DNA of 64,000 bases, taken from NCBI RefSeq assembly GCF_030269925.1, contig NC_085133.1:7770001-7834000 (forward strand), written 5' to 3'. How positions within the stretch are numbered: position 1 is the first letter of the stretch; every line of letters starts with the position of its first letter. Under the pieces are notes generated by a model. The model was not told where the DNA came from. It worked only from the letters and a program-made list of their open reading frames with translations, and searched no databases. The translations under genes were made by a program, and so were the position numbers. This document shows, piece by piece, positions 11,560 through 23,300 of this stretch. The stretch is from Bombyx mori. Its lineage: Eukaryota; Arthropoda; Insecta; Lepidoptera; Bombycidae.

Positions 11560-12295
11560 ATCATCGCCACAATCACCGGTCTTGTACTGCTTGCATCCAA
11601 CGGATTCCCGCGAACCGTAGCAAGGCGTCAGTCTACCTCATGAAAGGTCTACTCACGCTGCCTTTTATTATTAATGCACGATCACCACTCGAGATTTTTG
11701 AGCAAGCTCTCATGCCGCTTCAACGTTGCAGCGAAACTTTATCACGTAGTCAATCGACACTGCGGTGAATCGCAAGAGGCCTAGACCGACTAATTCTCCT
11801 CATTAATGACAGAACGCATGGTGGACCGAGGGGACGCCACCTTCCTACTCATTTCGGCGGCAAAGCGGTCTTTAATAATAGCAGCTATGCCTAAAAGTCA
11901 TCAACGCATATGCGGCAATAATAAAGAGCGGTGTGGTTAATAGCAGGAGCCTTCCTTAATTCTTATTCCAAGAAACCAGCCAATTATGGTTGGTGTAAAG
12001 AAATTCAACTATGTGGACATACCAGCTGGCTTTTACCTGTCCAAATACCTAAATTTACCCACGCGACTCGTCGACGGGCCTCATTCCTCTCGCCCGTTAT
12101 CACTGGTAGACTTAAGCAGATACGGTTATATAAATTGCACGTTTCATTGAGACCAGTATAACGCGTATAAAGCACACGCGTGGGCGAGATTAACAAGGAA
12201 ATTAGACGAAATTACCGCTATTTACAGTTCCCTGCGCCCTCAAGTGTGGTACGTTCTTTTACAAAAGCAATTTATCGACTTTAGTCAAACTAGAA
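11560..12295. other. No gene recognised
   Basis: Short open frames occur here, but none has domain motifs, splice sites or codon pattern convincing enough to call. No known repeat was seen. Confidence 0.4.
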
Positions 12296-12299
12296 CCAG

Positions 12300-12405
12300 C
12301 ACCCAGTCTATTTCTGCCATGAAACAGTAATGCGTTTCGGTTTAGCAAGGAAGACGTTGTACCTTACAATGGTGCCTTAGAACGAATGTCTCAAGGTTGG
12401 TGACG
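12300..12405 (+). repeat. Degraded family B fragment
   Basis: CTATTTCTGCCATGAAACAG, TAATGCGTTTCGGTTT, TTAGAACGAATGTCTCAAGG follow the order of family B. Strongly diverged. Confidence 0.5.
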
Positions 12406-13461
12406 TCATTTACGTTCTACTCTCTACTCTAAAATTGATGGTCTCATCAATCACTTTACACCAGATGGGCTATGAGCTCGTCTACTCAACTCAGCAATAA
12501 ATAAATAAAACTCATCCGTTTTGCCCCGTGAATATCTAAACACAGATCAGATTGCTTCTACATATATCTAAGTATCTACTAGTACCACTATCATGAAACT
12601 CGACCTGATGTCTAAGAGGAGGCATCACCGGAAACCGTCAAGCAATAATTATAAAATAAATGGGAGCTTAACTCCTTGAAACTGTGATATTAATGTTGTA
12701 TTTGCAGTTCTATAGATAATTAGTTCTGTCCGATTATTCGATAGCTGCCGAAAAGATAATAATTTTTTTTAAATTGCAAACATGCGTTGCGGAAATTGAT
12801 TTTCGGACGAATACCATTCCAATACTGTGGCAGTGGAGATAAAGACAATCGTGCTAACCAGGTCCGAAGCGTAGTCCTAAAACCGATCGCGATAGCCAAT
12901 TACTATTGAAGCTCTGGCAGCATTAGGGCCTTAATCACACAACAAGAACCATTCCAGTAACATTAATGGGAATCTAAGGGTCAATCAAATCTACGCAGTT
13001 AACCGTGTCAATTCGTTTCCAAAGTGCGTACCTCTGTGTGTCACCACGAAAAGGATTTCAGCCGACTAATACTCTTAGCACAATAAAGGACAAACCCGAA
13101 ATCCATACAAACTTGGGCCTGGCGTTACAGTGCTAGAATTTGGGCATAAGTTACAATACCTAAGAAGGTTTCATGAGCCCAATTTTCAGGTCTCCCAGCA
13201 ATGGCCAAATTGGTAAAATCAGACAATGTTTACATTTTAGGTTATGTTTATTGTTCGAGATATTTTAATAAAAACGATATTTTTGAGGCTGTTTCCTACT
13301 AAAGATGAGTAATTTTTTACGAAACCTGTTGCAGCAACAGGTTGCTTTAAAATAAAAATGGAACCTGTTACGAGAAATCGCGTGTTAGGTTGTTTACGAA
13401 AACGAACGAAAGCCAAAAATTGAAAACAACGTAATGCGATACGCGCTGCGCACGAAATGAT
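12406..13461. other. No gene recognised
   Basis: AT-rich sequence without recognisable exon, ORF or known repeat. A short perfect inverted repeat (AACCTGTTGC AGCAACAGGTT) occurs at about 13323-13345. Confidence 0.4.
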
Positions 13462-13640
13462 TTTTTAAGGGATTTTATGACCTGGTAACTAAGACCTTTA
13501 GGTCAGTCTTATTTTAATTTTAATGAAAACTTTTTTATATGAAAAACTATATTTATATGATAACTTTTTTATATAAAATATAAATCATTACGTGCTCCCA
13601 TATTATCTCATTACATTTCATTTCATTTTATTTTATGCCT
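13462..13640 (-). repeat. Dispersed repeat family D, 3' part
   Basis: Starts TTTTAAGGGATTTTATGACC then TGGTAACTAAGACCTTTAGG, the reverse complement of the end of the longer copy at 40025-40436. It continues into degenerate ATTTC-type simple sequence. Confidence 0.6.
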
Positions 13641-13650
13641 TTTTTTATTT

Positions 13651-13888
13651 TTATTTTTTATTGCTTAGATACCCATCGACGAGCTCACAGCCCACCTGAT
13701 GTTAAGTGGTTACTGGAGCCCATAGACATCTACGACGTAAATGCGCCACCCACCTTGAGATATAAGTTCTAAGGTCTCAGTATTGTTACAACGGCTGCCC
13801 CGCTCTTCAAACCGAAACGCATTACTGCTTTACGGAAAAAATAGGCGGGCGGGAGGTGCGGACTCACAAGAGATCCTACCACCAGTAA
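13651..13888 (-). repeat. Family B retroposon
   Basis: Plus strand reads TTATTGCTTAGAT...AGCTCACAGCCCACCTGATG...CTTGAGATATAAGTTCTAAGG...CTTCAAACCGAAACGCATTA...CCTACCACCAGTA. A small deletion removes the GTACCTACCCG block. Confidence 0.85.
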
Positions 13889-13939
13889 AATTATTAATGT
13901 AACTACGCCATAGAAAAACTCAAAGTACCAAATCGACTT

Positions 13940-14331
13940 TTTCATGTTATATTTAAGATTGCCAGTTGAAAATATTTTGAATTGCCGCAGTTGCCGCGAC
14001 ATGATTTCGTGTCATAAATAAATGGCACAGTTATTTATTTCTTTTAATGATTTTTGTTAGTAGATTTTGGTGCTTTACGTTACGTTATTCAATGAGATTA
14101 AGTTGACAGTCTGGCCAGCGAATCATGGCACAACTAAATAGCGGCAATCCAAAATATCTTCAGTTGGCAACATTAAAGATAACATAACACGATTTGATAC
14201 ATTTGTATTTTTCTATGGCATAGTCACATTAATATAAAAATGCAAAACTACCCTTTCATGCTATATTTAATGTTGTCAGTTGTAGATATTTTGAATTGCC
14301 GCCATTGTAAGTAGTTGTGTCACGATTCGAT
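13940..14331. repeat. Three-copy alternating inverted repeat cluster
   Basis: A unit of about 75 bp containing GATATTTTGAATTGCCGC occurs at 13940-14010 (plus), 14118-14195 (minus) and 14255-14331 (plus). Copies 2 and 3 together form a fold-back of about 210 bp with similar ends (CGAATCATGGCACAAC and its diverged complement). It is probably a fold-back MITE plus an extra half copy. No coding. Confidence 0.6.
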
Positions 14332-14802
14332 GGCCATACTCTATTTACATTGATAAAAATACCTGTAAAAACAGTCATTTATCCTAAAGCAAAAGAGTAT
14401 TAATTATTTTTTACACTCGATTTCCACTAAATCGATCCTATTTTATGGATGCTCTAATTCTAATCCGCACGTTTGTGGAGCTAGTTACGTATATTGAAAT
14501 AAGTGTTGCAGATGTTTACAAAGATTGTTTAAAACAAAAAATTGAATTCAACTTATTTTCTACACTTGGCCATTGTCAATGAAGCTAAGATTTCAATAGG
14601 TTAATCAAGCAAAATAGACGAATTTTTTGGTACATATCCCATTCGTGTAACGCTTAGGCCCAAAATGGGGTTTCTCCTTTCATATTTTATAACATTTCGT
14701 TTTATTCTGACCCAAGCTTAAAGTTTTCTAAGCAACGTGAAATTTGAGTGTATGGTATTTTCGTCGGTTTTCGCGAGTCGTATATATAATTAAAACCATT
14801 GG

Positions 14803-14992
14803 TTTTTTTCCCATCTGTTTGCTGGTAGCGTAAAGAGCTATCCCAGCTACGTCCGGACAGGTAGGTGAGCTCACGGGCTCAACTTGAGAGCATTTTCTAA
14901 CACTAGCCGTAGCAACAGCAGTGCTTCGCTGAATCTACCACCGGACCGGAATCGCGACCCACTAAGAAGATCCGGCGAGAAACTCAGTGGCC
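14803..14992 (-). repeat. Family A SINE, 3' portion
   Basis: T-run, GCTGGTAGCGTAAAGAGC, GTAGGTGAGCTCACGGGCTC, CAGTGCTTCGCTGAATCTAC, GATCCGGCGAGAAACTCAGT in order; truncated after CAGTGGCC. Confidence 0.8.
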
Positions 14993-15980
14993 TATGAACT
15001 GTTGCTATCACGGTTTAATATCGAGTTTCATTCTTCGTGTGAATATCTAAGTGTGATAATTTATTTATAAAACAATAGACGGTAGTCAGCACAATATTGG
15101 AATGCCGATAAATAAGGTATTAATCATCCGTCACCACGAAAACTGTAAGTTATTCGAATGACGAAACCGGAAAGACTTTAGGCCACCAGTAATCCTTCTT
15201 TCATTAAAAAAAAAGTTATTCGAAATGTCGGAAATAAATAAAAAATTAAAATTAAAAAAGGTACATAGTTGTAATTGTTAAAGAATATATAATAATATTT
15301 CGTTTTTTCATAAAAATTACAATTTAAATAGAACGGGTGTGAGCTTGTCCATCCATCTAAAAAATAAAATAAAAAAGGGTCATTATTTTTTACGTCATCG
15401 CTATGACAAAAAATCCTCGCACTTCCCCATGAACGAGTACACTCGTCAAATTCGGTTAACTAGTTAAAGTTGCAATCAAAATTAGCAGCAAAATTGTCTG
15501 TCTGTGGGCCGCGGTTACTACTTAAAACCAGTGAGACCGGAAACTCGCTATGTGAATAGTAAAAATTGTCTATTTACAAAATCGTCTATACCCTAATAGT
15601 ATTGAGATAGTGTTGCATACAAAACGGTTTGTAAAACATATGGATGTGAATAAATTTAGTAGACGCACTCAATAGTTGTGATTCAAATCGATGGAGTTTT
15701 CCCATAAGCAATACTAATTATCAATACTATGAAACAATCGTATAGTCGTGACGAACCGATATAATTCCTGTAGGTAAACCGAATTTAGAGTATTTTCGTT
15801 AATACATATAAGTAGAGAGACACGTTTTGTTAAATTTCCTATACAGCGTTTGAAGTTTCAAGGATCTTTAGGTTTCATGGTTTGCTGTATTGCCGTTTTC
15901 TGTGCAAAACTGATCCACACCGACTATAAGGGAAAGATAAAAAGAATTACCTTTGTATTTTTACGTTATCACTGTTTTAT
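14993..15980. other. AT-rich DNA without recognised gene
   Basis: No coding exon or known repeat is identified. Several A-rich runs interrupt the sequence. Confidence 0.4.
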
Positions 15981-16339
15981 CTATGCGAATAAATAAAATT
16001 GGAGTGTCTGTTTGTAATAATAAAATAAACAATTTTTACTAAATGCGTAAGTATGTTATACTACAGTACATATTATTATACCAAATATTTTTTATTATTT
16101 TTTGTCTGTCTGTCATTCTGTTTGTTCCGACTAATCTCTGGAATGGATGGACCGATTTTGACGAGACTTTCACTGATAGATATCTGATGATATGAGGAGT
16201 AACTTAGGCTACTTTTTTTAGACTAGCTTCGCCCAGCGGCGTCACCCGCGGTACTACAATAACCGCGGGAACATCGCGGGACTCAGCTATCAATAATAAA
16301 TTTTAATATTTCGAAGCAAAGCGAGGGCGGGTCGCTAGT
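15981..16339 (+). mobile_element. Lep1/Helitron-like repeat ending GGTCGCTAGT
   Basis: Opens with TAAATAAAATTGGAGTGTCT and contains GGATGGACCGATTTTGACGA and CTAGCTTCGCCCAGCGGCGT. It ends GCGAGGGCGGGTCGCTAGT. The same order is seen at 45875-46214, and the 3' module alone at 56547-56665. Confidence 0.6.
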
Positions 16340-16504
16340 ATATTAATAAAACTAGTAAACCTTTGCTGTAGATATCTTAAATGAGCACCAGCAGTAATGG
16401 TCTCGAACAGAAGGAGAGACATTGTAGGATGCCTCTAATCTGCACCCTACAATAATAAACGACCACCAAGCGGTTCATGTTTCACGGCTGTGTCACAGCA
16501 GTAG

Positions 16505-16684
16505 CAGCTTTAGTTCTTTTTTCTTCTAATCTTCCAAGCCCTTATCCCACTGTGTGGGGTCGACGCAGCTTGACCTCTTTTTCCATTCAAGCCTATCATA
16601 CGTCATCCCTGTACTCACACCCTTCTCTCGCGTATGCTCTTTCACGCAGCCCATCAGTCTTTTCACGACGCCTCCTAATCGTTA
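16505..16684 (-). pseudogene. RTE-type LINE ORF2 C-terminal fragment
   Basis: In one minus-strand frame the segment reads through KRLMGCVKEHTREKGVS and WKKRSSCVDPT, the hallmark C-terminal tail of RTE-like LINE polymerases (basic helix, then WK...DPT). It is truncated upstream and abuts a family B copy downstream. Not functional. Confidence 0.6.
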
Positions 16685-16686
16685 CC

Positions 16687-16820
16687 TTTTATTACTCAGA
16701 TGGGTGGACGAGCTCACAGCCCCCCTGTTGTTAAGTAGTTACTGGAGCCCATAGACATCCATAACGGCTGCCCCACCCTTCAAACCGAAACGCATTACTG
16801 CTTCACGGCAGAAATAGGCA
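16687..16820 (-). repeat. Family B retroposon with internal deletion
   Basis: The head (GGGTGGACGAGCTCACAGCC ... CATAGACATC) joins directly to AACGGCTGCCCCACCCTTC, deleting the middle block of about 60 bp. Confidence 0.8.
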
Positions 16821-16858
16821 GTAATATTGCAGTTTGTCTGATAAAAATCAGTAGTTAG

Positions 16859-16970
16859 GTAGGGAGCGGCTTGGCTCTGCCCCTGGCATTGCTGACGTCC
16901 ATGGGCGACGGTAACCACTCACCATCAGTTGGGCCGCATGCTCGTCTGCCTACAAGGGCAATTAAAAAAA
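16859..16970 (+). repeat. Family C retroposon 3' end
   Basis: Runs from GGGAGCGGCTTGGCTCTGCC to CTGCCTACAAGGGCAATTAA plus A-run. Confidence 0.85.
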
Positions 16971-17156
16971 ATCAAAGATCAAAACCCGCTTTCGTTGCTA
17001 ATTCTTCCGTGTGTCGATGATGGAATAAGCCACGACATTTACATAAATTTAGCAGGTTTTTATTCTGCTCTCGTACACAAAAAAAAAACTGGTTACCACT
17101 ACGTTTCAAACGGTATAGCTATCAATTAAAAATAAAAATAAAAGAATTTATTTTAA

Positions 17157-17480
17157 ACTAGACGATGACCGTGCTTTGCTCAGTTTTTGATAACGCCATC
17201 TTGTTGTGTCTTTAAAGCAGTTAGTTGCTCTCAATTAAGAAAAATAGTATTATTATTCGCCAATAGATGTCGGGAAGAGTCATTAAGTTCATTATCGATA
17301 AAGTTGATTATTGAAAACACGAACAAAACAACATTTTCTGAAAATAAATCGTAGCTAGATCGATTTACCGCCCCCGAAATTCCCTGTATACAAAATTTTA
17401 TGAAAATCGTTGGAACCGTTTCCGAGACTCAGATTATATATATATAATATACACAAGAATTGCTCGTTTAAAGGTATAAG
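17157..17480 (-). mobile_element. Helitron-like dispersed repeat
   Basis: Begins CTAGACGATGACCGTGCTTT and ends GAATTGCTCGTTTAAAGG after CCGAGACTCAGATTATATAT. I recognise this as a common lepidopteran repeat. The CTAG at the left edge would be the 3' end of a minus-strand Helitron-like copy. Confidence 0.5.
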
Positions 17481-18264
17481 ATTTAATTATGTTTTAAAGT
17501 ATTTTTATAATACCTACCTACTACCTATTACTTATTCTTTTTCTTATTAGCTTGACTGGTATCTTCAAAATATCTATCTATATTACGGACTCTTTCAATG
17601 CTATTTTCACCAATTAAAGACTTCTGATAAACTCAATTTATGAGTAGCTTCATACCCTGACCAGAGTAAAACAAATGCTTTTCCTATTCCGTTTGCTATT
17701 AAAGCGTTTATTTTTTAAATTCAAATTCGAAAAGTTCTATTAGATATTGCGAATAAGGAAAATGATAAAAATATTGTATGTATAATATGCGGTGACTGTT
17801 AATGATTTCAGCACGCAATATACCTACACAAAAACGTACATAATGAATGTCAATTATACATACTTGATATTAAACCGGAATTCGAAAATTGTAGTAGTCA
17901 TTAAACAGGATCTTATACATATGTAACGTATTTACAATTTTTTTATCGTAAATGTGTTTTTGTTTGGAGTAATATAACTATTACGTGTTACAGATACATA
18001 ATTTGCCCATAAAAATTAGTCGTATTTCAGCCAACGATAATAATATCTAGTGCTAATTCTGGTTCGTTTGCAGTAAATACAATTGAAAACGATTATAAAA
18101 CTTATTCTGTTCGTTTTGTTGACATTTTTTCACACATGATACTATAAATCTATATACACAGATACTACCTATAGAATCTTTTTTTTTATTATTCTACTTG
18201 CCTTTTTTCTTTTTCTTCATTTGACATGTCATATCATTTGACATGTATTAAATGATAATTTTTT
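17481..18264. other. AT-rich DNA without recognised gene
   Basis: No exon, ORF or identified repeat. Confidence 0.4.
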
Positions 18265-18680
18265 AATTTTAGTCTCCTGCCCTTTTCCCAGCCTCCTGGG
18301 GTCGGCGCAACATGTTTTCTCCTTCCATACTCCTCTATCATATACCATTTCTTCGCTCACTTCCCTCTTACACATATCGTCTTTCACGTAATCCATCAAT
18401 TTCTTCTCATGTCTACCTCTTCATCTATATCCTTCCACATTCATAGTTTTTTTTTATTGCCCTTGTAGGCAGGCGAGCATACGGCCCACCTGATGGTGAG
18501 TGGTTACCGTCGCCCATGGACTTCAGCAATGCCAGGGGCAGAGCCAAGCCGCTGCCTACCGCAAAACATGTTAACACTCTCTTACCAACCTCGGTTTCAT
18601 TTCGTCTCATCACGTGTCCATACCACTCCAAACGCGCACTTCTCAATTTCTCTATCACAGGTGTCACTTTCAGACTTCCT
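18265..18680 (-). pseudogene. RTE-type LINE ORF2 C-terminus, split by a family C insertion
   Basis: The upstream half (18561-18680, minus) contains IEKLRSARLEWYGHVMRRNE, a diagnostic RTE-like C-terminal motif. The downstream half (18270-18446, minus) continues with a GRHEKKLMDYVKDDM-type stretch, then WKEKTCCADP and a stop. Between them lies the family C copy at 18447-18560. Both sides read in a matching LINE frame around an ATG shared at the junction, so the family C element inserted into the older LINE. Confidence 0.7.
18447..18560 (-). repeat. Family C retroposon 3' end, nested
   Basis: T-run, TTGCCCTTGTAGGCAGGCGA ... CAAGCCGCTGCCTACCG. It sits inside the RTE remnant and is therefore the younger of the two. 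Confidence 0.85.
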
Positions 18681-18689
18681 CTAACATAT

Positions 18690-18890
18690 GAGTGTGGTGG
18701 GCGCCCAAGAATACCCCCAACCCAAACTTAGCTCATGGGTGTCGTAGAAGGCGACTAAGAGACAAAGCCTGGCCAAAGCCAATACAACCTAGGCCCAAGG
18801 TCAAAAAAACCATTCCCAAGGAGAGTTGATGTCAGGCAGGCGGACGGTCATAAGAAAATTCCCAAAACTTAAAGGCAACATGTATTAAAT
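18690..18890. repeat. Probable dispersed repeat (GGCGACTAAGAGAC block)
   Basis: The block around CATGGGTGTCGTAGAAGGCG and GGTCATAAGAAAATTCCC resembles a repeat common in moth genomes, from memory. No second full copy is in this window, so the call is tentative. Confidence 0.3.
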
Positions 18891-18991
18891 GATATAATAA
18901 CATATATACTAATAGTAATAATAGTCATTACTGTATGCATGAATGGAACGATTGCAACATTTTGCATTTTCGATTTTTTTTGTTTTACTTA

Positions 18992-19184
18992 TGTAATGAA
19001 TGATTGAATGTCAATCTGTCATATGACAATTGATAGTTGTTTAAATAATTTTTCGGTTAATGGACGTTGTGAAATGTGTGTTAAAGAATTATTGAAGAAA
19101 GGGCATTAAATGTTGTTTCTTGTTGTTTAGAAGAAACGCAATTTCGTCTTTTCTTATTTAAACACCGTAAATACCATTATAAAA
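18992..19184 (+). repeat. 5' LTR of intact Gypsy element
   Basis: 193 bp starting TGTAATGAATGATTGAATGT, identical by eye to the 3' LTR at 23595-23787. The last four A residues are shared by both copies, so the true end may be ATTATA at 19181, which would echo the TGTAAT start. No standard tRNA primer-binding site was recognised just downstream. Confidence 0.93.
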
Positions 19185-19211
19185 CAACATTTTTGCTAAT
19201 ATCTTGAGAAA

Positions 19212-20342
19212 ATGGAGAAATTAAGATTTGATTTTGCAATGAAATCAATGGCGGATGGAAAAACAAACGTCATATGCATAACTTCCATTGCTACACCAAG
19301 TGGACAAGTTTTTGGAATTCCAGTCGAATATCAACCCGTAAATCTTCATAAGGTGATCACAACTACTCCTAACTACACTAGAGTAAAAAACTCTTTAGTA
19401 AAAACGCATCAAACGAGGAAAATATGGATAACTGTGACGGAGGAAATTTCAAAAACATATTTGGATGAAGAACAAAATTTGCAATTCAATGATTGTTATT
19501 TGGAAGAGATTTCAGAACAACCTGTTAGTTATGAATCGACATCTAGTGATTCTAATCACATGCTTGAAAAACTGTTAGAAAAACTACAAGAACAAAAACA
19601 GCAGAAACCAGAAAAACAAAATTTAGGGAAAATTGCAAAGGATTTTATTATAGAAAAATTCAACGGCCGTAATTCAAATGCATTACAGTGGATCAAAGAT
19701 TTTAATAAAGAATGTGAACGTTTTCAAATAAACGAGGATAAACAAAAAATTGAAATTTTGAAGAACTTCTTAGAAAATGCTAGTGTAGATTGGTACAGTT
19801 GTATGCTGATGAAGCTTACAGTACAATCAGAATGGAGCAAATGGGAGAAAAAATTTTGTGAGACATTTGCGAACAAAGGATGGTCCTCCACTAGATATGC
19901 TCTTGCCTTTAAATATCAATCGGGATCCTTACTTGAGTATGCTTTAAAGAAGGAGAAATTATTGTTGGAAGTCAGGAAGACAGTGGATACCGGAACAATT
20001 ATTGATCTCATAGCATTTGGTTTACCCAATTATGTGGCGGACAAGATTGACAAAGAAACATTACAAAGAACGGAAGACCTTTACAATGAGATAAGAAAAT
20101 TGGAACATCTGGTGATGAAAAATAAATATGAAAAAAGGAACAGCTCATATAATTTAGATAATAAAGGGAAAAATATTGACGAAAAGAAACCATGCCCAAT
20201 CTGTTTAAATGAGAAAAAAGGGAAACGGTTCCACCCAGAAGACAGCTGTTGGTTCAAAGAAAAAAATAAAAAAGCTGTGGTAAAAACAGTAAATAATTCA
20301 GAATTGGAAATAGAACTGAATGAGAAAAATCCAAAAAACTAG
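19212..20342 (+). CDS. Gag of intact Gypsy element
   Basis: The protein should form the virus-like particle and package element RNA. It starts 27 bases after the 5' LTR at the first ATG and is 376 residues long. Residues about 150-300 contain a retrotransposon capsid-like region: ALQWIKDFNKECERFQINED, then a W-rich stretch, then LLEYALKKEKLL. A zinc-knuckle-like motif occurs near the C-terminus (C328, C331, H341, C346). Its spacing is CX2CX9HX4C rather than the usual CX2CX4HX4C. The ORF ends in TAG at 20340-20342, directly after the heptamer AAAAAAC. Downstream pol lies in the -1 frame, so some ribosomes are expected to shift and make Gag-Pol. Confidence 0.9.
   Translation: MEKLRFDFAMKSMADGKTNVICITSIATPSGQVFGIPVEYQPVNLHKVITTTPNYTRVKNSLVKTHQTRKIWITVTEEISKTYLDEEQNLQFNDCYLEEISEQPVSYESTSSDSNHMLEKLLEKLQEQKQQKPEKQNLGKIAKDFIIEKFNGRNSNALQWIKDFNKECERFQINEDKQKIEILKNFLENASVDWYSCMLMKLTVQSEWSKWEKKFCETFANKGWSSTRYALAFKYQSGSLLEYALKKEKLLLEVRKTVDTGTIIDLIAFGLPNYVADKIDKETLQRTEDLYNEIRKLEHLVMKNKYEKRNSSYNLDNKGKNIDEKKPCPICLNEKKGKRFHPEDSCWFKEKNKKAVVKTVNNSELEIELNEKNPKN
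20333..20339 (+). promoter_or_regulatory. Programmed -1 ribosomal frameshift site A_AAA_AAC
   Basis: In the gag frame the codons are AAA (20334-20336) and AAC (20337-20339), followed at once by the TAG stop. Slipping one base back gives AAA CTA GAA and continues without a stop into the protease. A_AAA_AAC is one of the classic eukaryotic -1 heptamers. No strong downstream stem is obvious by eye. Confidence 0.8.
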
Positions 20343-23300
20343 AAATACCACCATTAATAAAAATAAGTTTACAAATAAATGACACTTTGAAGGTTTCTGG
20401 AATCTATGACTCTGGATCTAATGTTTCTTTAATTAATGCAAGATTATTGAAAATACAAGAGAAACAGAAGACAAATGATATGCAAGTTGTAAACTTAAAA
20501 ACTATTAATGGTGAGAAAAAAACGAAAGGTATGGTAACGCTAAAAATAAAAATCTACAATATTGAAAGAAATATGGATATTTTTGTGGTGGATAATGAAA
20601 ATTTTAACTATGACTTCTTAATTGGTTTGGATTGTATAAAAAAATTCAAATTAATACAAAATGAAGAACTTAACATCATACAATATCCCGAAAAGAAAAG
20701 CATAATCTCAAATGAACATTGTTTTAATGAGAATAATTTAACAAATGTCGGAATTCCTGATGTACTAGGTGACAAAAATAAAGAACAAACATTTAAAAAG
20801 AGAATAGAAGAGAAAGAGAAGATAGAGATGGAACTATACTCTGAGATAGTAAAAAAGGGTACTACTATAAATACCAACAAATTGTGTGAAATTAATTTCA
20901 ATGAACATGTACACATTGATGAATTTCAAATGTCTGTAAATCATCTAGATTTATATCAGCAATCAAAAATTGAGAAGTTAGTAGATAAATACAAATCTGT
21001 TTTTGCTAAGGACAAATATGATGTTGGCTCTGTGCAGGATTATGAAGCCCATATAGACTTGATGGTAGATAAATACTGCTATAAGCGTCCGTACAGATGC
21101 ACAATTGAAGACAGAACAGAAATTGAAAGTCAAATATCGAAGCTACTACAGAAAAATTTGATAGAGGAATCTTACAGCCCGTTTGCTGCTCCTGTAACTC
21201 TAGCATATAAGAAAGAAGATGATAAAAAAACAAGATTATGCATAGATTTCAGAGATTTAAACAAAATAGTAGTTCCACAATCACAACCTTTCCCACTTAT
21301 AGAGGACTTAATGACCAAAACAGTAAACTGTAAGTATTATTCTACATTAGACATAAACTCAGCATTTTGGTCGATCCCATTGAAAATTCAAGATAGACAT
21401 AAGACTGCTTTTGTGACACAAGAAGGACATTTTCAATGGACTTGTCTCCCATTTGGGTTAAAGACTGCACCAGCAATTTTCCAAAGAATATTGAGCAATA
21501 TTATAAGAAAACACAGACTATCTAACTTTGCAGTAAACTTTATTGACGACATCTTAATTTTTTCTAAAACTTTTGAGGAACATATACAACACATATCGAG
21601 ACTACTGGAAGCAATACAAAAGGAAGGGTTTAGACTGAAGTTTTCAAAATGTACATTTGCAAGTCACCATGCTAAATACTTGGGTCATATAATAGAAAAC
21701 AATTCAGTTAGACCTCTGAAAGATTATTTAACTGCTGTCAAAAGCTTCCCAATTCCAGAAACAAGGAAAAATATACGGCAGTTTTTGGGAAAAGTAAATT
21801 TTCATCATAAGTTTGTACCACATAGTGCAATTATCCTCGATCCATTACATAACTTATTAAGAAAAGATGTGAAATTTGTATGGACGGCAGAATGCCAGGA
21901 AGCATTTGATAAAATTAGAGCATTGCTTTGCTCAGAACCAATCCTAAAAATATTTGACCCAGATTCACCGATAAGAATTTACACAGATGCTAGTATCAAA
22001 GGAGTTGGAGCAGTGTTGAAACAAGACGATGAAAACGGCGTGAGTAAACCGGTTGCTTATTTTTCGAAGAAATTAACAGAAGCACAGAAAAAGAAGAAGG
22101 CAATATACTTAGAATGTCTGGCGATAAAAGAAGCAGTCAAATACTGGCAACATTGGCTTATGGGAAAAGAATTTATGGTATACACAGATCATAAACCCCT
22201 GGAAAATATGAACATTAAAGCTCGAACTGATGAGGAACTAGGTGATTTAACATATTATCTATCACAATATAATTTTGAAATTAAATACAACCCAGGAAAA
22301 TCAAATCAAGAAGCGGACTGCTTAAGCCGAAATCCAGTCTTAGAAGCAAATGATAATAACGACGATTTTTTAAAGGTCGTAAATTTAATCGACCTACAAG
22401 AAATAAAGAATGACCAGCTAACAAATCCAGACCTAAAAAAAGAAAAGAATAAGCACATATTAGAGAATGAAGTTTATTACAAGAAAAATAAAAGAAGAAA
22501 TAAGATTATACTGTCAGAAAAACTTAGCAAAGCTCTAATAAAAAAAGTCCATGACACATACTGCCACATTGGAAGAACCCAAATGACAAATAAAATAACA
22601 CCATTCTTTTCAGCCAAAAATATTACAGCAAACATTAATAAAATGTGTGATGCGTGTGAAACCTGCATTAAAAACAAGTCCAGGAGGAAGTCGAAATATG
22701 GTTTAATGTCACATTTGGGACCAGCCACACACCCGTTTGAAATTGTATCCATCGATACTATTGGGGGCTTTGGAGGATCCCGATCAACCAAAAGGTATTT
22801 GCATCTTCTAGTGGATCATTTCACACGGTATGCCTATATTTGTACATCAAAAACTCAAGGCTCCAATGATTTCATTAAGCTAATGCAAAAGGTAACAAAA
22901 AATTATGACGTTAATATGGTATTATCAGACCAATACCCTGGCATAAATTCAAAAGAATTTAAAGAATTTCTAAAGAATAATAATATCAAAATAGTTTTCA
23001 CAGCTGTTGATGCGCCTTTTTCGAATGGGCTTAACGAAAGATTAAATCAAACACTAACAAATAAGATAAGATGTAAAATAAACGAAAGCGATAAGAAGAC
23101 ATCTTGGACAACAATTGCACAAGAATGCGTAGAAAAATATAATGAAACAGAACACACAGTTACAAAGTTTGCTCCCAGGTACCTTCTAGAGGGTGAAAAT
23201 GTGAGTATTCTACCACTACATTTGAAAACAAGTTGTACAACAGAAGATTTGAGAAGAGATCGAAAATTAGCCTTAGAAAACACAATAAAATCTCACAATT

